Source: Mesorhizobium sp. M4B.F.Ca.ET.203.01.1.1 (GTDB lineage: Bacteria; Pseudomonadota; Alphaproteobacteria; Rhizobiales; Rhizobiaceae). Taken from it: a DNA stretch of 64,000 nt. The position numbers and the translations under genes were made by a program. Positions 25,748 to 34,015 of the stretch are shown here, piece after piece (positions within the stretch are counted from its first letter, which is position 1; each line of letters begins with the position of its first letter). A model generated the notes under the pieces. The model was not told where the DNA came from and did not search any database. It saw only the letters and a program-made list of their open reading frames with translations. Where the stretch lies: contig NZ_SRUO01000025.1 of NCBI RefSeq assembly GCF_004791025.1, positions 28,060-92,059 on the forward strand, in the 5' to 3' direction.

Positions 25748-27778
25748 ATGGCGACAAAGGAAAAGGAAGAGGTCGAGACCGAACGCGAAGGCGCCACCGA
25801 TGGCCCTCTGCTCGACCTTTCCGATGATGCTGTCAAGAAGATGATTAAGGCCGCCAAGAAGCGCGGCTACGTTACGATGGACGAGCTGAACTCGGTGCTG
25901 CCTTCGGAGGAAGTGACCTCCGAGCAGATCGAGGACACGATGGCGATGCTCTCCGACATGGGCATCAATGTCGTCGAGGACGACGAGCAGGGCGAGGAGT
26001 CTGAGGCCGCCGATACGAGCGCGGACGCCGAGGAAGACGCCAACGAACTCGCCGAGCAGACCGGCACCGCCGTCGCCACCACGACCACCAAGAAGGAGCC
26101 GACCGATCGCACCGACGATCCGGTCCGCATGTATCTGCGCGAGATGGGCTCGGTCGAGCTTCTGTCGCGCGAGGGCGAAATCGCCATTGCCAAGCGCATC
26201 GAGGCCGGCCGCGAGACGATGATCGCGGGGCTCTGCGAAAGCCCGCTGACCTTCCAGGCCATCATCATCTGGCGCGATGAGCTCAACGAATCGAAGATCC
26301 TGCTGCGTGAGATCATCGACCTCGAAGCCACCTATGCCGGACCCGAAGCCAAGCAGGCGCCAGTGGTCGAGCGAATCGAGGAAGCCCCCAAGGCGGACGA
26401 AAAGCCGCGTGGCCGCTCCGCCGCTCGCGACGAGGAAGACGACATCACCAATGTCGGCGGCGACACGCGCGGGCTGGAGGAAGACGAGGACGACGAGGAC
26501 GAGGCGAGCCTGTCGCTGGCGGCGATGGAAGCGGAACTGCGCCCCCAGGTGATGGAGACGCTGGACGTCATCGCCGACACCTACAAGAAGCTGCGCAAGC
26601 TGCAGGACCAGCAGGTCGAGAACAGGCTGGCCGCGGCCGGTACGCTGTCGCCCAGCCAGGACCGCCGGCTGAAGGAGCTGAAGGATCAGCTGATCAAGGC
26701 GGTGAAGTCGCTGTCGCTCAACACGGCGCGCATCGAAGCGCTGGTCGAGCAGCTCTACGACATCAACAAGCGCCTGGTGCAGAACGAGGGCAAGCTCCTG
26801 CGGCTGGCCGAAAGTTACGGTGTGCGCCGCGAGGAATTCCTCAAGGAGTATCAGGGCTCGGAGCTCGATCCGAACTGGACGCGCTCGATCGCCAACCTGA
26901 CCTCGCGCGGCTGGAAGGAATTCACCAAGAACGAGAAGGACGCGATCCGCGATCTGCGTTCCGAGATCCAGAACCTCGCCACCGAAACGGCGATCTCGAT
27001 CCTGGAATTCCGCAAGATCGTCAACCAGGTGCAGAAGGGCGAGCGCGAAGCGGCGATCGCCAAGAAGGAAATGGTCGAGGCCAACCTGCGCCTCGTCATC
27101 TCCATCGCCAAGAAGTACACCAACCGCGGCCTGCAGTTCCTCGACCTGATCCAGGAAGGCAATATCGGCCTGATGAAGGCGGTCGACAAATTCGAATACC
27201 GCCGTGGCTACAAGTTCTCGACCTACGCGACGTGGTGGATCCGGCAGGCGATCACCCGCTCGATCGCCGACCAGGCGCGCACCATCCGCATTCCGGTGCA
27301 CATGATCGAGACGATCAACAAGATCGTGCGCACCTCGCGCCAGATGCTGCACGAGATCGGCCGCGAGCCGACGCCGGAGGAACTGGCCGAGAAGCTGGCC
27401 ATGCCGCTGGAGAAGGTGCGCAAGGTGCTGAAGATCGCCAAGGAGCCGATCTCGCTCGAAACGCCGGTCGGCGACGAGGAGGATTCGCATCTCGGCGACT
27501 TCATCGAGGACAAGATGGCGATCCTGCCGATCGACGCCGCGATCCAGGCCAATCTGCGCGAAACGACGACCCGCGTGCTCGCCTCGCTGACGCCGCGCGA
27601 GGAACGCGTCCTCAGAATGCGCTTCGGCATCGGCATGAATACCGACCACACGCTGGAAGAAGTCGGCCAGCAGTTCTCGGTGACGCGCGAGCGCATCCGC
27701 CAGATCGAAGCCAAGGCGCTGCGCAAGCTCAAGCACCCGAGCCGGTCGCGCAAGCTGAGAAGCTTCCTCGACAGCTGA
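25748..27778 (+). CDS. rpoD: Primary sigma factor RpoD (sigma-70)
   Basis: A 676-residue housekeeping sigma factor. Region 1.1 is at the start, followed by a long acidic insert (EEDEDDEDEAS around residues 240-255) in the non-conserved region. Region 2 has FLDLIQEGNIGLMKAVDKFE and YKFSTYATWWIRQAI, which read the -10 box; region 4.2 at the end has TLEEVGQQFSVTRERIRQIE, which reads the -35 box. Length fits alphaproteobacterial RpoD/SigA. It is followed by a strong intrinsic terminator. Confidence 0.97.
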   Translation: MATKEKEEVETEREGATDGPLLDLSDDAVKKMIKAAKKRGYVTMDELNSVLPSEEVTSEQIEDTMAMLSDMGINVVEDDEQGEESEAADTSADAEEDANELAEQTGTAVATTTTKKEPTDRTDDPVRMYLREMGSVELLSREGEIAIAKRIEAGRETMIAGLCESPLTFQAIIIWRDELNESKILLREIIDLEATYAGPEAKQAPVVERIEEAPKADEKPRGRSAARDEEDDITNVGGDTRGLEEDEDDEDEASLSLAAMEAELRPQVMETLDVIADTYKKLRKLQDQQVENRLAAAGTLSPSQDRRLKELKDQLIKAVKSLSLNTARIEALVEQLYDINKRLVQNEGKLLRLAESYGVRREEFLKEYQGSELDPNWTRSIANLTSRGWKEFTKNEKDAIRDLRSEIQNLATETAISILEFRKIVNQVQKGEREAAIAKKEMVEANLRLVISIAKKYTNRGLQFLDLIQEGNIGLMKAVDKFEYRRGYKFSTYATWWIRQAITRSIADQARTIRIPVHMIETINKIVRTSRQMLHEIGREPTPEELAEKLAMPLEKVRKVLKIAKEPISLETPVGDEEDSHLGDFIEDKMAILPIDAAIQANLRETTTRVLASLTPREERVLRMRFGIGMNTDHTLEEVGQQFSVTRERIRQIEAKALRKLKHPSRSRKLRSFLDS

Positions 27779-27800
27779 GGCAGGCAAGCCATCGCAATCC

Positions 27801-27825
27801 AAAGGGCGCCATTGGCGCCCTTTTT
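27801..27825 (+). terminator. Intrinsic terminator after rpoD
   Basis: GGGCGCC and GGCGCCC pair around ATT and are followed by TTTTT. It is 22 bases past the rpoD stop codon. Confidence 0.88.
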
Positions 27826-27981
27826 CATTCTGGTCGATGGCTCTGCTGCTCTTGCCCGTGACAGCTGCCAGGAGGATACTTCGCGCGTCGGATGCGTTTT
27901 CCGGGCGACAAACCGGATGCCCGCCCCGGTGGAAGGTCGATGACCCGAGCCGTGCTCCGTGGCGCCGGAGGGAGGTATGCC

Positions 27982-28275
27982 ATGACGACTTACATCTTGC
28001 TCCTCAACTGGACCGAGCAGGGCGCAAGGAATGTGCGCGAGTCACCGAAGCGGCTCGATGCCGCCAAGAAACAGCTGGGCGAGATGGGCGGATCGTTCAA
28101 GGCGTTCTATCTGACCATGGGCGACTGCGACATGGTGGCCGTGGTCGAGGCGCCGGACGACGCGGTGATCGCGCGCTTCGCGCTGATGCTGGCGGCAGGC
28201 GGCAGTGTCAGGACACGGACCCTGAAGGCATTTCCGGAATTCGCCTATCGCGAGATCATCACTTCGCTCGGGTAG
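27982..28275 (+). CDS. GYD-domain protein
   Basis: A 97-residue protein with the GYD fold: opening strand TYILLLNWTEQGARNVRES, the GGSFKAFYLTMGDCDMVAVV core and an ALMLAAGGSVRTRTLKAF end. It is a small ferredoxin-like-fold protein of unknown function, common in rhizobia and related to stress-response dimeric barrels. The start at 27982 is chosen because of a very strong GGAGGGAGG site; the frame extends up to 27892. Confidence 0.82.
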   Translation: MTTYILLLNWTEQGARNVRESPKRLDAAKKQLGEMGGSFKAFYLTMGDCDMVAVVEAPDDAVIARFALMLAAGGSVRTRTLKAFPEFAYREIITSLG

Positions 28276-28349
28276 CGCTCGGCGCGTCGCGGGTCTGCGT
28301 GGCGCTGCGTCATATTGCGGGGCCGTGCCGCCTCGCCGATAGTCGCGCC

Positions 28350-28730
28350 ATGTCGAAGCCCCTGCTGACCGTCTGGTACAACACGCGCTGCCCGGTCTGC
28401 GACGCCGGCATCGGCAGGCAGAAGCGCCGGCTTGTCGAGGCGGTCAAGGCGGGCCGGATCGAATTCCGCGACATCAATCTCGAACCGGCGGCGCTCGCCG
28501 GATACGGCGCTGCGCTGGAGGATATCCGCCGCCGCCTGCACGCCACCGACGCCGAGGGCAGGCTGCTGGTCGGCGCCGACGTCGCGATCGCGGTGTGGCG
28601 GAGGACGCCGGGCGAAGGCTGGCTGGCGGCACTGTTCGGCAATCCGGTTGCGTTGCCGCTGACGCGCTTTGCCTATGATCGCTTCGCCGATCTTCTCTAC
28701 GCCTGGAACCGGCGCAAGGGCCGCTGGTAG
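28350..28730 (+). CDS. DCC-family thiol-disulphide oxidoreductase-like protein (DUF393)
   Basis: A 126-residue protein with the thioredoxin-like CPVC pair in WYNTRCPVCDAGIGR, the hallmark of the DCC/DUF393 family, which more usually reads DGDCxxC. Later landmarks are EFRDINLEP and the GADVAIAVWRRTPGEGW helix. It may act as a small redox protein, but no substrate is known. The start at 28350 gives the conserved first strand. It follows the GYD gene by 74 bases. Confidence 0.8.
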   Translation: MSKPLLTVWYNTRCPVCDAGIGRQKRRLVEAVKAGRIEFRDINLEPAALAGYGAALEDIRRRLHATDAEGRLLVGADVAIAVWRRTPGEGWLAALFGNPVALPLTRFAYDRFADLLYAWNRRKGRW

Positions 28731-28783
28731 ACGACGGGCTCGCCGATGAGGGTAGGCCCGGATCCGGGTCCGGGCCTTGCCGG

Positions 28784-29041
28784 CTACCTGGAGGCGGGTT
28801 CGCACAGCCAGCCGACGATGCGGCGCACCACCGGCAGAACCATGATCAGCGTCGGAAACGCCACCAGCCAGGAGAGGCCCCAGGCCGTCAGCCAGACGGC
28901 CGGCAGGCCGGGCTGAAGCCCAAGGCTCTTCAGCGTCGAGATGAACGAGACGATGAAGGTCATCAACAGCGACAGCACCAGCGGAGTGAGAACAGCGGCA
29001 TAGCGCGCGGGCAGTCTGCCGCGCTTGCGGGTCGTGGGCAT
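28784..29041 (-). CDS. DUF2798 small membrane protein
   Basis: An 85-residue inner-membrane protein with two helices (AVLTPLVLSLLMTFIVSFIS and WGLSWLVAFPTLIMVLPVV) and a basic N-terminus. It matches the DUF2798 layout of two helices joined by a short loop. No function is known. The start at 29041 (MPTTRKRGR) is preferred over 29104 because a GGGA-rich site lies just upstream. Confidence 0.75.
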   Translation of the reverse strand: MPTTRKRGRLPARYAAVLTPLVLSLLMTFIVSFISTLKSLGLQPGLPAVWLTAWGLSWLVAFPTLIMVLPVVRRIVGWLCEPASR

Positions 29042-29238
29042 TTGGGATTTTCCCTGAAGTGTCCGGTCGAGCGCATAGGCATCCTTTGGCCGCTTGCGGC
29101 GCAATTGCCCGGAACGACCGGGGATGGATGCGTTGCTTGACGTCAGACGCTTACGGAGCGGTCGTCGACCCTCGCGCGCCTTCTAGCGGCGGGCGTTAGC
29201 GAAATCAATCCCGCTGGTGCTGTTTTCAGATACAACGT

Positions 29239-29291
29239 AAGATATATCTTGACTCGACGAGGCGGCGTGCCTAATTGAGATATATCGTAAG
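29239..29291. promoter_or_regulatory. PadR operator region
   Basis: AAGATATATCTT (29239-29250) is a perfect palindrome. AGATATATCGTAAGACAT starts at 29279, 40 bases on. Both repeat the GATATATC core just upstream of the PadR gene, as expected for autoregulation. Confidence 0.6.
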
Positions 29292-29312
29292 ACATAACTC
29301 AAGGAGCAATCC

Positions 29313-29981
29313 ATGCACAGACATCATCCTTTCGGCGAGCGCGCCGAGCGCGCTTTCCTGCATATGGCCGGCAAGTTCGGCGGTCGCGGCGGCGGTTTCG
29401 GTCCGTTCGGAGCGGGCATGCGGGGCGGCGGCCGCGGCGGCCCGGGCGACATGTTCCGCGCCGGGCGCATGCTGGCCGACGGCGATCTCAAGCTGATCAC
29501 GCTGTCGCTGCTGGCCGAGGCGCCGCGCCACGGCTACGACATCATCAAGGCGCTGGAGGAGCGCACCAGCGGCATCTACAGCCCGAGCCCGGGCGTGGTC
29601 TATCCGACGCTGACCTTCCTGGAAGAGGCGGGCTATGCCATCTCCTCGGCGGAGGGCAACAAGAAGGTGTTCTCGATCACCGAGGCCGGACAGGCGCATC
29701 TCGACGAGAACCGCGAGATGATCGACCACGTGCTCGACCATCTCGAACGCTTCGGCCGCAAGATGGCCAAGGCGCGCGACTGGTTCGGCTGGAACGACGA
29801 TAGCGAGGAGGGCGGCCGGCATCGCGGGCGCCACGAAAAGCGCGATGCGTTCCGTGCCGTGCGCCACCGGCTGCGCGCGGCGCTCAGCGAAATCGTCGAC
29901 GCGCCGGAAGACAAGCAGGCGCAGGCGATGAGCATCCTGGAAGATGCCGCCGCGGCGCTTGAAGCGCTGTCGCGCCGCTGA
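29313..29981 (+). CDS. PadR-family transcriptional regulator with Gly-rich N-terminus
   Basis: A 222-residue PadR regulator. The winged helix has LKLITLSLLAEAPRHGYDII, SPGVVYPTLTFLEEAGYA and the wing KKVFSITEAGQAHL, followed by a helical dimer domain. The first ~50 residues are Gly/Arg/Phe/His-rich and unstructured, as in some rhizobial PadR proteins. It stands alone after a clear dyad operator and is closed by an intrinsic terminator, so self-repression is likely. The target beyond itself is unknown. Confidence 0.88.
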   Translation: MHRHHPFGERAERAFLHMAGKFGGRGGGFGPFGAGMRGGGRGGPGDMFRAGRMLADGDLKLITLSLLAEAPRHGYDIIKALEERTSGIYSPSPGVVYPTLTFLEEAGYAISSAEGNKKVFSITEAGQAHLDENREMIDHVLDHLERFGRKMAKARDWFGWNDDSEEGGRHRGRHEKRDAFRAVRHRLRAALSEIVDAPEDKQAQAMSILEDAAAALEALSRR

Positions 29982-30000
29982 AGCCGCCAGCACCCCACGC

Positions 30001-30029
30001 AAAAAAGCCCGGAAGATCCGGGCTTTTTT
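30001..30029 (+). terminator. Intrinsic terminator after the PadR gene
   Basis: GCCCGGA and TCCGGGC pair around AGA, with A-rich and T-rich flanks (TTTTTT). It can work in both directions, between convergent genes. Confidence 0.85.
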
Positions 30030-30070
30030 CGTTGCTGGAGCCGCACGTATCTGGGACGTGCCTGCCGGCG

Positions 30071-30331
30071 TCATTCCTTGCCGACATATTCGCTGATCAG
30101 CTTTTCGTTGCGCGCCTTTTCGATCTTGGCGGTCGTCTCGGCGGCGACGCGCTCGTCGGTGCGGTATTTGACGAGGTTGACCAGGCTGCCGGTGAGCAAG
30201 AGCACGCCCATGCCCCAATAGCCCTTGGTCGACAGGTCGACCGGGGCGAGCCACAGCGACAGGCCAAGCATGAAATAGGCAATGCCGACCGAGATGGTAT
30301 TGAACATGATGTATGTCTGATTGGCGTTCAT
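30071..30331 (-). CDS. YiaA/YiaB-type two-helix inner-membrane protein
   Basis: An 86-residue protein with two membrane helices (TISVGIAYFMLGLSLWLA and KGYWGMGVLLLTGSLVNLV), the YiaAB two-helix domain. A charged C-terminal tail (AKIEKARNEKL) faces the cytoplasm. It follows the PspA gene by 39 bases on the same strand, so it is very likely part of the same envelope-stress operon. The function of YiaAB domains is unknown. Confidence 0.82.
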   Translation of the reverse strand: MNANQTYIMFNTISVGIAYFMLGLSLWLAPVDLSTKGYWGMGVLLLTGSLVNLVKYRTDERVAAETTAKIEKARNEKLISEYVGKE

Positions 30332-30370
30332 TGTCGTTGTCCCTTTGGTTGGTGAAGTAGGTTTCGTGGA

Positions 30371-31048
30371 TCAGTGCGTGGATTTCAGGCGCTCGAGCAC
30401 GTCCTGTGCCCGGACCTTGGTCGAAGGGCCGTGGCCTGCCTCCTCCAGCTTGCCACGGATGGCTTCCTGGCTGAGGCCGGCATCGATCTCGTCGAGGATG
30501 CTGGCTTCCTCGAACGGGTCGCTGCGCTCCCGGATGCGGGCGAGCAGCGCCTCTGCCTCGTTGAGGCTGGCTGTCCGGCCGATGGAACGGTTGAGGCGGC
30601 GCTGCGCCTTCTGCTCGGCGTCGATGGCACGCGCCGAGATCATGCCCTGGTTGAGGTCGACGATGCGTCGGTGCGCCTGTTCCAGCGACAGGCGCATGCG
30701 CAAGGTCTTCTCGGTCAGGCTGCGCACGGTGGTGCGGCGGACCTCGCGTTCATTCTCCAGTTCGGCGATGGCGGAAGCGCCATCGTGGGCGAGGGCCTCG
30801 GCACCCGCGGCAAGGGCGCTGCGGGTGCGCGTCTCCAGATCGGCAATGCGGCGGTCGAGTTGGTCGAGGCTGGCCTGTTCGGCGCGCTGACGCACGATCA
30901 GCGAGGCGAGCGTCTGCTTGGCGCAGGCGAGGCCGGCTTCGGCATCGCGGATGCGCTGGGCGAGAAGATCGACGGCGAACTGGTCCTTCAGCCGGTCCTC
31001 GGCCTTGGCGCCGGCGCCGTCCAGCAATGTCCTGAGAAGACTGAGCAT
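30371..31048 (-). CDS. PspA/IM30-family envelope-stress protein
   Basis: A 225-residue, almost wholly alpha-helical coiled-coil protein. It has the family start MLSLLRTLLDGAGAKAEDRL and long helices with heptad patterns through residue ~190. PspA-type proteins (ESCRT-III-like) coat and repair the inner membrane. The start at 31048 follows AAGGGAGAAC; the frame reaches 31108 but would cross the operator. It is the first gene of an operon with YiaAB, divergent to a TetR regulator. There is no pspF or pspBC, so control here differs from Escherichia coli and is probably by TetR. Confidence 0.85.
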   Translation of the reverse strand: MLSLLRTLLDGAGAKAEDRLKDQFAVDLLAQRIRDAEAGLACAKQTLASLIVRQRAEQASLDQLDRRIADLETRTRSALAAGAEALAHDGASAIAELENEREVRRTTVRSLTEKTLRMRLSLEQAHRRIVDLNQGMISARAIDAEQKAQRRLNRSIGRTASLNEAEALLARIRERSDPFEEASILDEIDAGLSQEAIRGKLEEAGHGPSTKVRAQDVLERLKSTH

Positions 31049-31067
31049 TTGTTCGTTCTCCCTTTTA

Positions 31068-31137
31068 TGAACATCGTTCACAAGGGCAATGTAGCAGAAA
31101 ATGAACATTGTTCAAGATGCTTTTTGAACGCTGTTCA
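31068..31137. promoter_or_regulatory. Three TGAAC-N3-GTTCA operators between pspA-like and tetR genes
   Basis: TGAACATCGTTCA (31068-31080), TGAACATTGTTCA (31102-31114) and TGAACGCTGTTCA (31125-31137) are three copies of one 13-base palindrome. The first ends 20 bases before the PspA start. The divergent TetR protein is the natural candidate to bind them. Confidence 0.7.
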
Positions 31138-31193
31138 TGCAGAATGGATTATGGTAAACCGGCATCCGTTGCCGCGCCCGAGAGGCGGCGGAG

Positions 31194-31853
31194 ATGATGC
31201 GGAGACAAGGTTTGGCACTGGACAAGGAAGAGATGAGCGAGCGCGTCATCGCCATCGCGGAGAATCTGATCGAAGCCGGCGGGGCGGAGAACCTGAAGGC
31301 CAGGACCATCGCCACCGAGGCCGGCATCGCGGTCGGCTCCATATACAATCTGTTCCGGGATATCGACGACCTGCATCGCGCCGTGAACATGCGGCTGCTC
31401 GATCGGCTGGGCGAAGCCGGCGCCGCAGCGATGGCCGAACTCAAAAAGGCGGGGGTGACCGACACGCGGCAATGCTTGCTGGCGCTGGCGCGTGCCTATG
31501 CCGGCTTCGTGGAGGCGCATCCGGCGAGCTGGCCGGCCTTGCTCGCCTTCAACCGCCGCCAGCCGGCGCATGCGGAGCCGGACGCCTATGAGGCGCGGCT
31601 CAGCGATCTGCTGCAGATCATCGCCAGGGTGCTCGCCGACGGCCGCTTCGGCCTCGACGAAAACCGCCTGCGGATCGCCGCCCGCACCTTGTGGTCAAGC
31701 GTGCATGGCATCGTCACCAGCGGCTATGCCGCGAATTCCGCCGGGCGGCAGGCGGACGAGACTTGGGAGCAGATCGAGCTCCTGGTCGCCGTCTTCATCA
31801 AGGGGCTGGAACGGGGCGGGACATTGGATCATGCTGGCGCGGCACCGTCGTGA
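31194..31853 (+). CDS. TetR-family transcriptional regulator
   Basis: A 219-residue TetR protein. The N-terminal helix-turn-helix reads LKARTIATEAGIAVGSIYNL, followed by F-R-D-I-D-D-L, the typical end of helix 4. The C-terminal ligand domain is long and helical. It is divergent to pspA-yiaAB with three 13-base operators between, so it probably represses that operon and itself. The signal may be a membrane-active compound; this is inference from PspA function. Confidence 0.87.
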   Translation: MMRRQGLALDKEEMSERVIAIAENLIEAGGAENLKARTIATEAGIAVGSIYNLFRDIDDLHRAVNMRLLDRLGEAGAAAMAELKKAGVTDTRQCLLALARAYAGFVEAHPASWPALLAFNRRQPAHAEPDAYEARLSDLLQIIARVLADGRFGLDENRLRIAARTLWSSVHGIVTSGYAANSAGRQADETWEQIELLVAVFIKGLERGGTLDHAGAAPS

Positions 31854-31920
31854 CGCCTAAATGCGATAATGAGAACCGGCGCAGGCATTTTGCGCCGAGG
31901 TGAAAGTGGAGATTTGAACC

Positions 31921-32211
31921 ATGTCTTTTCTGAAAAAGCTTTTCGGCGGTGGCGGCGATGCGGGCGAGCCCAAGAGCGCGGCGCCGGCAAAGCAGGTCGA
32001 GCACAAGGGTTTCCTGATCAGCGCCACGCCCTACAAGGCCGATGGCCAGTACCAGACCTGCGGCGTGGTCTCGAAGGAAATCGACGGCGTGACGAAGGAA
32101 CACCGCTTCATCCGCGCCGACCGTTTCGCCGGCCTGGACGATGCCGTCGACATCTCGATCAAGAAGGGCATCCAACTGGTCGACGAGCAGGGCGAGCGAA
32201 TCTTCGGCTAA
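31921..32211 (+). CDS. HlyU-family small protein
   Basis: A 96-residue protein, MSFLKKLFGGGG start, then HKGFLISATPYKADGQYQTC and a closing IKKGIQLVDEQGERIF, which is the HlyU-domain pattern. In Vibrio HlyU is a transcription activator of a haemolysin, but these short alphaproteobacterial proteins lack a DNA-binding domain I can see, so the annotation as regulator is doubtful. It follows the TetR gene by 67 bases and is closed by a terminator. Confidence 0.78.
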   Translation: MSFLKKLFGGGGDAGEPKSAAPAKQVEHKGFLISATPYKADGQYQTCGVVSKEIDGVTKEHRFIRADRFAGLDDAVDISIKKGIQLVDEQGERIFG

Positions 32212-32250
32212 GACATGCTGGCGTCCCGGCGCCGACGATCGGAAATGAAG

Positions 32251-32285
32251 AGGGGCCAGGCGCCGATTGTCGGCGTCTGGCCCTT
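32251..32285 (+). terminator. Intrinsic terminator after the HlyU-family gene
   Basis: AGGGGCCAGGCGCCGA pairs with TCGGCGTCTGGCCCCT around a TTG loop, with one G-T pair, then TTTC. It lies between convergent genes. Confidence 0.75.
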
Positions 32286-32307
32286 TCAATTTAAGAACAG
32301 CGGATGT

Positions 32308-32949
32308 CTACGCCGCTGCCGCAACCTGCTTGCCGGCGGTTCCGGCCACCACCGCGTTGACCTTGGCAGTCGCCTTGGCGATCGCGGCATCAACGGCGTC
32401 CGGGCCCATGCCGACGCCTTCGATGCGGATGACGTCGACATCGGTCATGCCGAGGAAGCCGAGCACGCCACGCAGATAGGGGATGGCGTGATCCATCTGC
32501 ACGGCCGCGCCCTCGGAATAGATGCCGCCGGAAGCGAGCACGATATAGACCTTCTTGCCGTTGACGAGACCCTTCGGCCCGCCTTCGCCGTAGGAGAAGG
32601 TCTTGCCCGAACGGGCGACGTGATCGACCCACGACTTCAGGGTCGAGGAGATGCCGAAGTTGATGAAGCCGGTGGCGAGGATGATGGTGTCGGCGGCGAA
32701 GAGCTCGTCGAGCACCGCGTCGGAGACGCCGACGACTTCGGCCTGGCGCTGGCTGCGCGCCTCGGCGGGCGTGTAGATGCCGGTCGAATAGTCGGGATCG
32801 ATATGCGGCAGCGGATTGGCGACGAGATCGCGCACGACAAGCGTGTTCGACGGATCGGCGGCAAGCAGCTTGTTGGCAAGCTCGGTGGCGATGCGGGTCG
32901 AGTGCGAGGCGGCGCCGCGCGGGCTCGAGGTGACAAGAAGAATGGGCAT
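32308..32949 (-). CDS. azoR: FMN-dependent NADH-azoreductase
   Basis: A 213-residue flavodoxin-like reductase. The FMN phosphate loop is SSPRGAASHSTRIA, followed by the ATGFINFGISSTLKSWVDHV helix and GGxYSEG-type segment (LASGGIYSEG), all typical of AzoR. It reduces azo dyes and quinones by two-electron transfer from NADH and may protect against thiol stress. The start at 32949 (MPILLVTSS) is the family start. A LysR regulator is divergent to it, with a dyad between, and probably induces it. Confidence 0.9.
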   Translation of the reverse strand: MPILLVTSSPRGAASHSTRIATELANKLLAADPSNTLVVRDLVANPLPHIDPDYSTGIYTPAEARSQRQAEVVGVSDAVLDELFAADTIILATGFINFGISSTLKSWVDHVARSGKTFSYGEGGPKGLVNGKKVYIVLASGGIYSEGAAVQMDHAIPYLRGVLGFLGMTDVDVIRIEGVGMGPDAVDAAIAKATAKVNAVVAGTAGKQVAAAA

Positions 32950-33017
32950 TGCGGGGCTCTCCAGTGGGATTGAACTGTCCCGCTGAATATGGGTCGCTCG
33001 ACTCATTCGAAAAACTG

Positions 33018-33032
33018 GTATATTTTCTATAC
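33018..33032. promoter_or_regulatory. Candidate LysR operator between azoR and lysR genes
   Basis: GTATA and TATAC flank a TTTTC spacer, giving a T-N11-A type dyad in the 109-base divergent region, 27 bases before the LysR start. Confidence 0.5.
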
Positions 33033-33058
33033 GATCCATCCACAAAATAGATATAACG

Positions 33059-34015
33059 ATGCAGCCCAATCCAACGCTCGACCAGTTGCAGATCCTGGTG
33101 GCGGTTGCCGATACCGGCAGTTTCTCGGCCGCCGGCCGCAAGCTGAACCGGGCGCAATCCGTCATCAGCTATGGTATCGCCAACCTGGAGGCGCAGCTTG
33201 GGCTGAAACTGTTCGAGCGCGAGGGGACGCGCGAACCGCAACTGACCGTAGTCGGACGGGCGATGCTCGAAGATGCGCGGCGCATGATCGGCGTGCTGCA
33301 GCGTATGCGCTCGCGTGTCGACGGCCATCATCAGGGACTGGAGGCCGAAGTCGCGCTGTCTGTCGATGCGGCGCTGCCCTCGCCGGTGCTGGTGCGAGTG
33401 CTGAAGGCGTTCGAGGCGCAGTTTCCGACCGTGATGCTGCGCCTGCATATCGGCACGCTTGGTGTCATTCCCGATCATGTGCTCAGCGGGCAGGCCGACC
33501 TCGGTATCGGCGGCATGCTGGGCGAGGTCGACGTCCACCTCGTGCGCATCGGCTTCATGTCGATCGTGCTGGCCGCCGCGCCCAGCCATCCCCTGGCGCT
33601 GCTGCCGAAGCCGGTGACGCTCGAGGATGCGCGCGAACATACGCAACTCGTCGTCACCGACCAGTCCGAACGCACCAAGGGACGCGACTTCGGCGTCTTC
33701 GCCTACCGCACCTGGCGGCTGACCGATATGCGCACCAAGCATATGCTGATGCGGGAGGGGCTTGGCTGGGGAGGCCTGCCGCGCTGGCTGATCGCCGACG
33801 ATCTGGCAAGCGGCAGGCTGGTGGAGCTCGACCTCGAGGTCTTCAGGGAGGCGCGTTCGCCGCTTTTTGCCATGCATCGCAATGACAGCAGCCCGAAGCC
33901 GGCTGCGGCCTGGCTGATCGACCGGTTCAAACGAGGGCTCGGCTGCTTCAACGAGATGGAGCCGGGCGTGTGGACCGAGGAGGAGCCGGAGACAGACCGT
34001 CGATCAGCGCCATGA
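33059..34015 (+). CDS. LysR-family transcriptional regulator (azoR neighbour)
   Basis: A 318-residue LysR protein. The winged helix (FSAAGRKLNRAQSVISYGIA) is followed by a linker helix and an effector domain from about residue 92. It is divergent to azoR and is the likely activator of it, sensing quinone or electrophile stress by analogy with other LysR/azoR pairs. Its last 68 bases overlap the 3' end of the convergent TetR gene, so read-through transcription could make antisense RNA. Confidence 0.88.
   Translation: MQPNPTLDQLQILVAVADTGSFSAAGRKLNRAQSVISYGIANLEAQLGLKLFEREGTREPQLTVVGRAMLEDARRMIGVLQRMRSRVDGHHQGLEAEVALSVDAALPSPVLVRVLKAFEAQFPTVMLRLHIGTLGVIPDHVLSGQADLGIGGMLGEVDVHLVRIGFMSIVLAAAPSHPLALLPKPVTLEDAREHTQLVVTDQSERTKGRDFGVFAYRTWRLTDMRTKHMLMREGLGWGGLPRWLIADDLASGRLVELDLEVFREARSPLFAMHRNDSSPKPAAAWLIDRFKRGLGCFNEMEPGVWTEEEPETDRRSAP

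Noticed and set aside
25631..27802. Long minus-strand open frame opposite rpoD (723 codons)
   Set aside because: rpoD is certain on the plus strand. The antisense frame is a mirror of its codon bias and has no homology I can see.
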